Positions 41,641 through 49,030 of a stretch of DNA of 64,000 nt are shown one piece after another. Source of the DNA: Nocardia bhagyanarayanae. Lineage in GTDB: Bacteria > Actinomycetota > Actinomycetes > Mycobacteriales > Mycobacteriaceae. Where the stretch lies: contig NZ_VFPG01000002.1 of NCBI RefSeq assembly GCF_006716565.1, positions 868,001-932,000 on the forward strand, written 5' to 3'. The notes under the pieces are model-generated. The model was not told where the DNA came from. It saw nothing but the letters and a program-made list of their open reading frames with translations, and made no database searches. The translations under genes were made by a program, and so were the position numbers. How positions within the stretch are numbered: position 1 is the first letter of the stretch; each line of letters begins with the position of its first letter.

Positions 41641-42051
41641 CTAGAGGATTTCCCGCTCGATCTCGAAATCGAAGCTGTCCCTGCGCTGCGTGCTTATCGT
41701 GCGCGGCACGTCGGGATCGGCGACGCCGCAGGCTGTTTCGATCATCAGCCGCCGTTCCAGCGCGGCCAGGCTCGGGGCGGTCAGATCGCGCGGTGCGCCG
41801 ACCAGGCTGAGCGCGATCTCGTAGGTGCGGCGCGCCTCCGGTTCGCGGCCGGGATGGCCGCCGCGCCATTGGGTTTCGAGCAGCACGTGGGCGGGATGGT
41901 CGGTGTCGACGGGCAATGTGAAACGCCAGGCGAAAACGTCGCGGTCGTGCAGGTGGTCGTCCACCACCGCGCGCACCGTTTCGACAACCCGTTCGAGGGT
42001 TTCCGGTGTCACATAAACATGAAGCGAAACATCCGAGATGCGTTTCGGCAT
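41641..42051 (-). CDS. hypothetical protein
   Basis: The 136-residue soluble protein begins MPKRISDVSLHVYVTPETLERVVETVRAVVDDHLH, cited in part, with ATG 42051 and an AGGAA ribosome site. It has a beta-alpha pattern in the first half and many acidic residues. No family is recognised and it has no membrane segment. It is a single gene with the shared terminator at its 3' end. Confidence 0.65.
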   Translation of the reverse strand: MPKRISDVSLHVYVTPETLERVVETVRAVVDDHLHDRDVFAWRFTLPVDTDHPAHVLLETQWRGGHPGREPEARRTYEIALSLVGAPRDLTAPSLAALERRLMIETACGVADPDVPRTISTQRRDSFDFEIEREIL

Positions 42052-42238
42052 GTTTGGTTCCTGTCGTGTGTCGAACCATCAACGGCGGGTGCTGTCCGCC
42101 GGGAGTGTAATGCCTCGGTGGGTGCGCGGGACACAGCCGGGCGGGAATTCACGGGCGCGTGCCGATTTCGTGACGTTCCTCGGATGTGTCACCGGACCGG
42201 CTTACCGCGTCGGATTCGCTACGAACCGATGCGCTGCC

Positions 42239-42859
42239 TCACCGGATGCGCTGCGCCGCCAGGAAAGCCGAGAGCGGTGCGGGCGCGGCGCCCGGTTGCA
42301 GTACGAGTCCCGTGCGGTCGTCGTCTTCGGGCCGGGTTTGTTCGTGCGGCGCCAGCGCGAGCATCAGCGGTACCAGCGCTTCGGCGATGCGGTCGCCGAC
42401 TTCGCAGTAGGCGGCCTCGGAAAGGCCGACCGGGTCGGCGATGTTCTCCCTGCCGACCAAGGACAGATCGTTGCGGGCCAGGTTCAGGTCGGCGACCGTG
42501 CGCGCGCCGGTGACTTTGGCGATCCGGTGCGCCTCCAGCAGCGTGAAAGTACGTGCGGCGGCGCCGAATGCCATGTCGGAGGCTTGTTCTCGGATTTGTT
42601 CGGTCATCGCGAGCACGAGATCGGCGCGGTCGATCATTTCCGGCTTCAGTTTGCGTGCGCGGAAGCCCTCCGGATCCGCGCCGAGACCGGAAATGGTTTG
42701 TGCGGTGAGCGGTTCGATGGGGAATCCGACCAGCGCGCGGGTGCCCGCGCTTTCCGCGGTGAGACCGGCGAGGTCGTGTTCGACGGCGAGAGCGCGGGTG
42801 AGCCGCTCGGCGATCACCGAACGGCAGACATTGCCGTTGCAGACGAACAGGACGTGCAT
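42239..42859 (-). CDS. low molecular weight protein-tyrosine-phosphatase family
   Basis: The 206-residue protein opens with the phosphatase loop CNGNVCRS (Cys7 to Arg13) and has NIADPVGLSE in the second half, which supplies the general acid Asp. The family removes phosphate from tyrosine, or reduces arsenate in the ArsC branch; no arsenic genes are nearby. A C-terminal extension of about 30 residues has no clear motif. Start ATG 42859 is set by the loop. Confidence 0.85.
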   Translation of the reverse strand: MHVLFVCNGNVCRSVIAERLTRALAVEHDLAGLTAESAGTRALVGFPIEPLTAQTISGLGADPEGFRARKLKPEMIDRADLVLAMTEQIREQASDMAFGAAARTFTLLEAHRIAKVTGARTVADLNLARNDLSLVGRENIADPVGLSEAAYCEVGDRIAEALVPLMLALAPHEQTRPEDDDRTGLVLQPGAAPAPLSAFLAAQRIR

Positions 42860-43086
42860 GGGAATACGGTAATTCGGCTGGTCTCGGACCAGAAGGCGCG
42901 CAAGATCGAATCACACGTGCGCAGACACATATTCATCTCGGCGTAGCGTGCCGTACACAAAGCTCACCCGGTTATTCAGGCGGATTCTCGATGCACGTCA
43001 CGATCGAGCGCCGGGCTTATCGCTGAACTTACCCAGCCGCTTCGAGCTTCAATCATCGACCCGCCGTCGCGGCATTGTGCGGTCGC

Positions 43087-43599
43087 TCACTCGTATTCGT
43101 TTCGGTAATAAGAGCTTTCGGAGATCACCGGCGCGACTTTCGATTTTTCGCCGTGCACCCGTCCGCGCGTGGAGAACATCGGTCCGCGGGAGGCGACCAC
43201 CGGGGCGAACCGAGCCATCCCCGTCGCGGGCGCCATGTCGTCGTACATCGCGTCGATGCCGCCGCGCGCGAAGTAGGCCTCGTGCCAGAACCCCGTCCCG
43301 CCCGAGTCCTTCAGGAATCGTGCCCACCATTCCCGGTGCGGCTCGGACCGCGTCCACCGCTCGAGGCTGTCCAGATCGCGCCAGTACTGCCGCGCACCCC
43401 AGTGCGGCGGAAACAACCCCCACACGACGTCCTCGTGCAGCAGCAGCCCGTCCGGCCGGTCCCGATGCGACCGATACAACTTCGGCCCCAACCCCAGCAG
43501 CCGCACCATCCCCCGCGGCCGCCGCACCCGCATCCCGAGGTACACGACGACGAGATCCGGATACCCGGACAAATCCACGGTCATCCTGCTCACCCGCAT
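43087..43599 (-). CDS. DUF4188 domain-containing protein
   Basis: The 170 residues match DUF4188: YPDLVVVYLGMRVRRPRGMVRLLGLGP at the start, HWGARQYWRDLDSLERWTRSEPHREWWARF in the middle, and GFWHEAYFARGGIDAMYDDMAPATGMARF near the end, cited in parts. Related proteins are annotated as monooxygenase-like, with a dimeric alpha-beta fold; function is unknown. ATG 43599 has GGAGG seven bases upstream; ATG 43584 is a second option. It lies alone, with nothing visible in the 227 bases before the phosphatase gene. Confidence 0.82.
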   Translation of the reverse strand: MRVSRMTVDLSGYPDLVVVYLGMRVRRPRGMVRLLGLGPKLYRSHRDRPDGLLLHEDVVWGLFPPHWGARQYWRDLDSLERWTRSEPHREWWARFLKDSGGTGFWHEAYFARGGIDAMYDDMAPATGMARFAPVVASRGPMFSTRGRVHGEKSKVAPVISESSYYRNEYE

Positions 43600-43768
43600 A
43601 CCGCAACCTCCGCACCGGCGCGCACTTCGACGCCCACCCTACGAGGTACGTGCGAGCCGCCACCTCGGTTCATCCGGATGCTCGCCGCACGCGGTGGCGG
43701 AGGTTTGCGCCGACCCCGCCGACGAGGTAATGGAGGCCGAGCCGTCATCCGGCAGGCAGGGAGAATAG

Positions 43769-43840
43769 CCATGGAGGCAGGGATCGAACCTGCGACCTCC
43801 TACGTGTCGTGCCGGTGTTCGACCGCTGAACTACTCCATG
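43769..43840 (-). tRNA. atypical tRNA-like gene, anticodon read as GAC if functional
   Basis: The 72-base minus-strand sequence folds as a tRNA: acceptor CATGGAG/CTCCATG, bases 8-9 TA, D stem GTTC/GAAC with G18-G19 in the loop, T stem GCAGG/CCTGC with loop TTCGATC, and a G discriminator. CCA is not encoded. The anticodon arm is poor: CCGGC/GTAGG has one mismatch (G-A) and one G-U, and the loop ACGACAC lacks the near-universal T33. Read by position the anticodon is GAC (Val), but identity is doubtful. It could be a pseudo-tRNA or a non-translational tRNA-like RNA. Confidence 0.6.
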
Positions 43841-44147
43841 GCCGAGAGGCGCGGTATCAGCCGCGGAGGGCCATCGGTCCGTGACTCTTCGAGCGGCGGC
43901 GGTGCCGGTCGTGGACAGAACCGTCGGCAAGCGATTCGCCACTGCGTCGCCGCGAAGTCTCCCCATGCAGTCCTGAAACGCAGCCGAAGGACCAGCGCGA
44001 GCAATGCAGCCAAGCCAGCCACTGGAAGGGGGGTCCGGGGGGCGAAGCCCCGCCGGGCGGGGTCTGGGGGTTGCACCCCCAGATAAACACAAACACCAAC
44101 GACCAGGCGCAGCTGCGAAGCAGCAAGCACACTTCCCCCAGAGTTGG
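43841..44147. terminator. intergenic region with a hairpin cluster (44037-44082)
   Basis: Between the two tRNA genes there is no coding frame. A GC-rich block holds three hairpins: GGGGC-GAA-GCCCC (44039-44051), CCCCGCC-G-GGCGGGG (44048-44062, alternative to the first) and CTGGGGG-TTGCA-CCCCCAG (44064-44082). They lie about 65 bases downstream of tRNA-Leu on its strand and probably terminate it. Confidence 0.6.
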
Positions 44148-44231
44148 TGCCGAGTGTGGGACTCGAACCCACACGTCCTTTCGGACAACGGTTTTTGAGA
44201 CCGTCGCGTCTGCCAGTTCCGCCAACCCGGC
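44148..44231 (-). tRNA. tRNA-Leu (CAA)
   Basis: The 84-base sequence has acceptor GCCGGGT/ACTCGGC, D arm with TGGCGGAACTGGCAGACGC, anticodon stem ACGGT/ACCGT with loop CTCAAAA (anticodon CAA), a long variable arm (TGTCCGAAAGGACG) typical of class II leucine tRNA, T arm GTGGG-TTCGAGT-CCCAC and discriminator A. CCA is encoded in the gene (44145-44147). Confidence 0.96.
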
Positions 44232-44452
44232 GCACCGGGTGTGAACTATAGCGGGTCGGGGGCGCTTTCCGGAAACGGGTTGCCATGTACGGCACAGTTT
44301 CCTCTTTACGCAGGGTATATGCGTTGTGAGCCGAACTGAAAGGTACTCTCTACATCACTCGATAGCGTGCAGGGTGGGGCGAGGCCAGGTTGGTGTGGCT
44401 TCGGCCCATTCGCGCGTGTCGGGACAGGCATCGGAACCAGAGGGGCATACCT

Positions 44453-45070
44453 ATGAGCACTACTGCAGGGGGCGCCGGCGCGAAGAAGGACGCCGGGGCG
44501 AAGCGGGTCGTCGTCGCCGAAGACGAGGCGCTCATTCGGATGGATCTGGTCGAGATGCTGACCGAAGAGGGTTACCAGGTCGTCGGCGAGGCGGGCGACG
44601 GCCAGCAGGCGGTGGATCTCGCGGTCGAGCACCGGCCCGATCTGGTGATCATGGATGTGAAGATGCCGCGCCGCGACGGTATCGATGCCGCCGCCGAGAT
44701 CGCGTCGAAACGCGTTGCGCCGGTGGTGATTCTGACCGCGTTCAGTCAGCGGGACCTAGTGGAGCGGGCGCGGGACGCGGGCGCGATGGCCTATCTGGTG
44801 AAGCCGTTCACCAAGTCGGATCTGGTGCCCGCGATCGAGCTGGCGGCGAGCCGTTTCCACGAGATCACCGCGCTGGAGGGCGAGGTCGCGAATCTGGCCG
44901 ATCGGCTGGAGACCCGCAAGCTGGTGGAGCGGGCCAAGGGCGTGCTGATGCAGACGCAGGGTTTGTCCGAGCCGCAGGCTTTCAAGTGGATTCAGCGGAC
45001 CGCGATGGATCGCCGGACTACCATGAAGGCGGTCGCCGAGGTGGTGCTGGAGAACCTGGCGCCGAAGTGA
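44453..45070 (+). CDS. pdtaR: ANTAR-domain response regulator, PdtaR type
   Basis: The 205-residue protein has a receiver domain (about 18-135, phospho-acceptor D68 in IMDVKMP, Lys in LVKPF) and a C-terminal ANTAR domain (about 140-200, with RKLVERAKGVLMQTQGLSEPQAFKWIQRTAMDRRTTMKAVAEVVL cited by region). ANTAR proteins bind paired RNA hairpins and prevent transcription termination. The homologue Rv1626 works with the histidine kinase PdtaS, which is not in this window. ATG 44453 has GAGGGG seven bases upstream. Gene position near pyk-tesB matches mycobacteria. Confidence 0.94.
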   Translation: MSTTAGGAGAKKDAGAKRVVVAEDEALIRMDLVEMLTEEGYQVVGEAGDGQQAVDLAVEHRPDLVIMDVKMPRRDGIDAAAEIASKRVAPVVILTAFSQRDLVERARDAGAMAYLVKPFTKSDLVPAIELAASRFHEITALEGEVANLADRLETRKLVERAKGVLMQTQGLSEPQAFKWIQRTAMDRRTTMKAVAEVVLENLAPK

Positions 45071-45266
45071 TGCGCCACCCCTCGGGACGGTGCGCGCTGG
45101 AAAGATTTACTTGCCGGAAACGCGATCGCCAAAAAGAATTCGACACGATGTCGTCCGCATGATGCGAATGTGATGCGGATCTAACGTGCCGACGCTATGT
45201 TCTGACCGGGCTGACGTGGTCGGCCTCCTCGGGTTGCCGGGGGAGCACAGGACGTAGAGGTGAGAC

Positions 45267-46505
45267 GTGCTTAGTTCGACATGGCGCAGTCGTTCGACGC
45301 GGGGTGTATTGGTCATCGGTGCGGCCGCGGCGCTCGTACTGACCGGGTGCAGCGACAAATCCACCGACAGCGGTTCGGACGCGACCGGTACCGGTTCGGG
45401 AGGCCTGGCCATCCAGCCGGTCATGCAGGTGGACACCGCGGGCAAGGAAGTGCCGAAGACGGATCCCGCGAAGGCGGCCGATCCGGCGGGTGACGGCAAG
45501 GCCACCTGTGCTCCCGGTACCGCCGTCGCCATGGCGGGCGCGCTCACCGGCCCGGACGCGGCGCTCGGCATCAACATCGTCAACGGCGTGAAGCTGGCGC
45601 TGGATCAGCACAACAAGGCGAATCCGGGCTGCAAGATCGAACTGAAGCAGTTCGACACCGAGGGCGATCCGCAGAAGGCGACCCAGGTGATCCCGCAGAT
45701 CGTCAACGATCGGTCGATCATCGGCCTGGTCGGTCCGGCGTTCTCCGGCGAGACCAAGGCGACCGGCCAGATTCTGAGCGACGCGGGCCTGGTGGCGGTG
45801 ACCTCCTCGGCGACCAACGCGACGCTGACCCAGAACGGCTGGACCACCTTCTTCCGCGGCCTGGCCAATGACGACGTGCAGGGCCCCTCGGTGGCGAAGT
45901 ACCTGGTGAGCACCGCGAACTACAAGAAGGTGTGCGTGGTGCAGGACAACACCGATTACGGTGTCGGCCTGGCCAAGAGCGTGACCGAGGGCCTGGGCGC
46001 CGCCGCCGATCCGGCGTGCGCGGCCAGCATCAAGAAGGGTGACAAGGACTTCTCGGCCACCGTCACCAAGATCGCGGCGGCGGCGCCGGACGCGGTCTTC
46101 TTCTCCGGCTACTACGCCGAGGGCGCGCCGCTGGCGCAGCAGCTGAAGTCCGGTGGCGTGAAGGCCGTGTTCGTCGGCCCGGACGGTGTCAACGACCCGC
46201 AGTTCATCTCGCAGGCGGGTAGCGCGGCCAAGGGTGCGAACCTCACCTGCCCCTGTGGCCCGGCTCCGGAGAAGTTCGCCAAGGACTACGAGGCGCTCAA
46301 CGGGCAGGCGCCCGGCGTCTACTCGGTGGAGGCCTACGACCTGACCACGATCCTGGCCAAGGGCATCGACGGCGGTAAGGTCACCCGCCCCGATCTGCTC
46401 GAATTCGTCCGCTCCTACGACGGTCCGGGTCTGGCCCGTAACTACAAGTGGAGCCCGAACGGCGAATTGGCCAACGCGCAGATCTGGATCTACGAGGTCA
46501 AGTAA
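45267..46505 (+). CDS. livK: branched-chain amino acid ABC transporter substrate-binding lipoprotein
   Basis: The 412-residue product has a signal peptide with lipobox LVLTGC (Cys28), a Thr/Ser/Gly-rich linker, and a periplasmic-binding fold of the Leu/Ile/Val type: AMAGALTGPDAALGINIVNGVKLALDQHN, GLVGPAFSGETKATGQIL and VGPDGVNDPQFI, cited in parts. GTG 45267 follows AGAGGTGAG. The permease genes follow after a strong hairpin. Related proteins can bind urea or amides, but the family motifs favour amino acids. Confidence 0.9.
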   Translation: MLSSTWRSRSTRGVLVIGAAAALVLTGCSDKSTDSGSDATGTGSGGLAIQPVMQVDTAGKEVPKTDPAKAADPAGDGKATCAPGTAVAMAGALTGPDAALGINIVNGVKLALDQHNKANPGCKIELKQFDTEGDPQKATQVIPQIVNDRSIIGLVGPAFSGETKATGQILSDAGLVAVTSSATNATLTQNGWTTFFRGLANDDVQGPSVAKYLVSTANYKKVCVVQDNTDYGVGLAKSVTEGLGAAADPACAASIKKGDKDFSATVTKIAAAAPDAVFFSGYYAEGAPLAQQLKSGGVKAVFVGPDGVNDPQFISQAGSAAKGANLTCPCGPAPEKFAKDYEALNGQAPGVYSVEAYDLTTILAKGIDGGKVTRPDLLEFVRSYDGPGLARNYKWSPNGELANAQIWIYEVK

Positions 46506-46517
46506 GTACCGCTAACC

Positions 46518-46558
46518 CAGCACGTACGGGGGTGCCCGTAACGCCCCCGTACGTGCTG
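46518..46558 (+). terminator. 15-bp perfect hairpin between livK and livH
   Basis: CAGCACGTACGGGGG and CCCCCGTACGTGCTG form a perfect 15-bp stem with an 11-base loop, followed by TTTC. It starts 12 bases after the livK stop. It probably terminates most transcripts after livK so that binding protein exceeds permease, with partial read-through. Confidence 0.85.
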
Positions 46559-46592
46559 TTTCATGAGGGGCATTGGTGAGGGCGTTTTTCGA

Positions 46593-47630
46593 ATGACAGC
46601 ATCAGCACTGGCCGGCGTGGCACACCTCGCCGACGGCTCGATCGACTTCGACTATCAGGCAGTGGTCGATCAATTCTGGCGACTGACCGTCGACGGAGTT
46701 ACCTACGGTTCCATCTACGCCTTGGTAGCGGTGGGCTATACCCTGGTCTACGGCGTACTTCGGCTCATCAATTTCGCCCATTCGGAAATATTCATGTTGG
46801 GCATGTTCGGTCAGTTGATCGGACTGATGCTGTTCGGTTTCGCCGCCAGCCCCGATGTCTACAACCAGGGCGTGCTGCTGACGGTCGTGTACATCGGTTT
46901 GGCGATGATCGTCGGCATGCTCGTCTCCGGCGGCGCGGCGGTCGGACTGGAGCGGGTGGCCTATCGCCCGCTGCGTAAACGCGGGGCCAAACCGCTGGCC
47001 TTCCTGATCACCGCGATCGGCATGTCGTTCGTGATCCAGGAGTTCGTGCACTTCATCCTGCCGAAGATCAATCCCGATCTCGGCGGCACGAACGCCCAGC
47101 AGCCGATCCAGCTCGTCGAGGCGACAACGCAGTTCAGCTTCGGCGGGGCCGACGTCACGAATATCGCGATCCTCATCGTGGTCGCCGCGGTGGTGCTCGC
47201 GATCGCCACCGAAATGCTCATCAACAGAACGAAATTCGGCCGCGGCATCCGCGCCGTGGCGCAGGACCCGGACACCGCGACGCTGATGGGCGTCTCACGG
47301 GAGCGGGTCATCATGCTGACCTTCCTCATCGGCGGTGTGCTCGCGGGCGCGGCGGCGACGCTGTACGCGATCAAGATCCCGCCCGCGATCATCTACTCGG
47401 GTGGTTTCATCCTCGGAATCAAAGCGTTCAGCGCCGCGGTGCTCGGCGGCATCGGCAATCTGCGCGGCGCGCTGCTCGGTGGCCTGATCCTCGGGGTCGT
47501 GGAGCAGTACGGACAGATCCTGTTCGGTAGCGAATGGCGCGACGTGGTCGCCTTCGTCGTGCTGGTCGTGGTGCTGATGGTTCGCCCGACCGGCATCCTC
47601 GGTGAAAGTCTCGGGAGGGCCCGCGCATGA
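46593..47630 (+). CDS. livH: branched-chain amino acid ABC transporter permease LivH
   Basis: The membrane protein has about eight helices. Family marks are GVTYGSIYALVAVGYTLVYGVLRLINFAHSEIFMLG near the N terminus and VAQDPDTATLMGVSRERVIMLTFLIGGVLAGAA (EAA-like loop) past the middle, cited in parts. ATG 46593 is chosen because GAGGG lies 11 bases upstream; ATG 46563 would start five bases after the hairpin. It overlaps livM by four bases. Confidence 0.92.
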   Translation: MTASALAGVAHLADGSIDFDYQAVVDQFWRLTVDGVTYGSIYALVAVGYTLVYGVLRLINFAHSEIFMLGMFGQLIGLMLFGFAASPDVYNQGVLLTVVYIGLAMIVGMLVSGGAAVGLERVAYRPLRKRGAKPLAFLITAIGMSFVIQEFVHFILPKINPDLGGTNAQQPIQLVEATTQFSFGGADVTNIAILIVVAAVVLAIATEMLINRTKFGRGIRAVAQDPDTATLMGVSRERVIMLTFLIGGVLAGAAATLYAIKIPPAIIYSGGFILGIKAFSAAVLGGIGNLRGALLGGLILGVVEQYGQILFGSEWRDVVAFVVLVVVLMVRPTGILGESLGRARA

Positions 47631-49030
47631 CCGACTCGACCAAGACCGCGCCGCGGCAGGGCGTCGGCGACGCGCTGCGCACCTGGTGGGAAGGACTGTC
47701 CCGGCCCGCCCAGTGGGCCGTCGGCGTGCCCGCGATCGCCGCGCTCGCGCTGCTTCCGCTCTTCCCGCCCCCGATCCTGGACACCCCCGCCTACAACTTC
47801 GGCCTCGTCATGGCCGAGTTCGCGATGTTCGCGCTGATCGCCATCGGCCTGAATGTCGTTGTCGGACAGGCGGGTCTGCTCGACCTCGGCTACGTCGGCT
47901 TCTACGCCATCGGCGCCTACACGGTGGGCCTGCTCACCAGCCCGAACAGCCCGTGGAACCAGACCGACGGCGGCTGGCTCGACCCGGAGTGGGCGTGGCT
48001 GGCGTGTCTGCCGATCGCGGTCGCGGTGACCGCGATCTCGGGTTTGATCCTCGGCTCGCCGACACTGCGGCTGCGCGGTGACTACCTGGCGATCGTCACG
48101 CTCGGTTTCGGTGAGATCGTGCGACTGCTCGCCGACAACCTGCACGAGCTGACCAACGGCAGCCTCGGGCTCTCGGGGGTGGCGTACCCGCACGTGGGCG
48201 AGTCGGCGGAGAAGCCGAACGGCGTGTTCTCCGCGGGCAACACCGGCGATCCGGACAGCGCCAACCTGCTCGACCGGGCCAGCTACGGCACCTACTGGTT
48301 CTGGCTCGGCATGGTGCTGGTGATCATCGTGCTGCTGATAGTCGGCAACCTGGAACGCAGCCGGGTCGGCCGCGCCTGGGTCGCCATCCGCGAGGACGAG
48401 GACGCCGCGGAGATCATGGGCGTGCCGACCTTCAAGTTCAAGCTGTGGGCGTTCATGATCGGCGCCGCGGTGGGCGGTCTGTCCGGCGCGATGTACGCGG
48501 GCCAGGTGCAGTTCATCAACCCGACCGGGTTCAACATCATCAACTCGATGCTGTTCCTCTGCGCGGTGGTGATCGGCGGCCAAGGCAACAAGCTCGGGGT
48601 CATCTTCGGCGCGTTCATCATCGCCTACCTGCCCAAGCGGTTGACCTCGGTGCAGCTGGTGGACAACGAGTCGACCGGTTACGTGCTGCTGATCGTCGAC
48701 GTGGCGCTGTTCGTCGGCCTGCTGGTGCTCTGGCGGTACAAGGGCCGCGAATTCGGCATCTGGCCGCGTCGCGGGTTGATCACCGGCATGGTGTTCACCG
48801 GCATCATGGCGGCGCTGCTGCTCGGCAGCGTGCTGCTGTTCCGCAAGGGCGGCGCCCAGTCGCTCGGCGACCTCAAGTATCTGTATTTCGGAATCGCGTT
48901 GGTGGTGATGATGATTCTGCGGCCGCAGGGTCTGTTCCCGGTGCGGCAGAAGCTGCTCACCTATGGCAGGCAGGTGTACCAGGCCGTGCGCAAACCCACG
49001 GTGGGCGAGCCGATCGGAGCGGCGAAATGA
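47627..49030 (+). CDS. livM: branched-chain amino acid ABC transporter permease LivM
   Basis: The 467-residue protein has ten or more hydrophobic segments and LivM marks: VVGQAGLLDLGYVGFYAIGAYT, GDYLAIVTLGFGEIVRLL and the EAA-type loop VGRAWVAIREDEDAAEIMGVPTFKFKLWAFMIGA, cited in parts. ATG 47627 overlaps the livH stop and its own stop overlaps the next gene (ATGA). Confidence 0.93.
   Translation: MTDSTKTAPRQGVGDALRTWWEGLSRPAQWAVGVPAIAALALLPLFPPPILDTPAYNFGLVMAEFAMFALIAIGLNVVVGQAGLLDLGYVGFYAIGAYTVGLLTSPNSPWNQTDGGWLDPEWAWLACLPIAVAVTAISGLILGSPTLRLRGDYLAIVTLGFGEIVRLLADNLHELTNGSLGLSGVAYPHVGESAEKPNGVFSAGNTGDPDSANLLDRASYGTYWFWLGMVLVIIVLLIVGNLERSRVGRAWVAIREDEDAAEIMGVPTFKFKLWAFMIGAAVGGLSGAMYAGQVQFINPTGFNIINSMLFLCAVVIGGQGNKLGVIFGAFIIAYLPKRLTSVQLVDNESTGYVLLIVDVALFVGLLVLWRYKGREFGIWPRRGLITGMVFTGIMAALLLGSVLLFRKGGAQSLGDLKYLYFGIALVVMMILRPQGLFPVRQKLLTYGRQVYQAVRKPTVGEPIGAAK

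Noticed and set aside
43841..44147. Integrated element at the tRNA genes
   Set aside because: No integrase or direct repeat of a tRNA 3' end is visible near tRNA-Leu or the tRNA-like gene.
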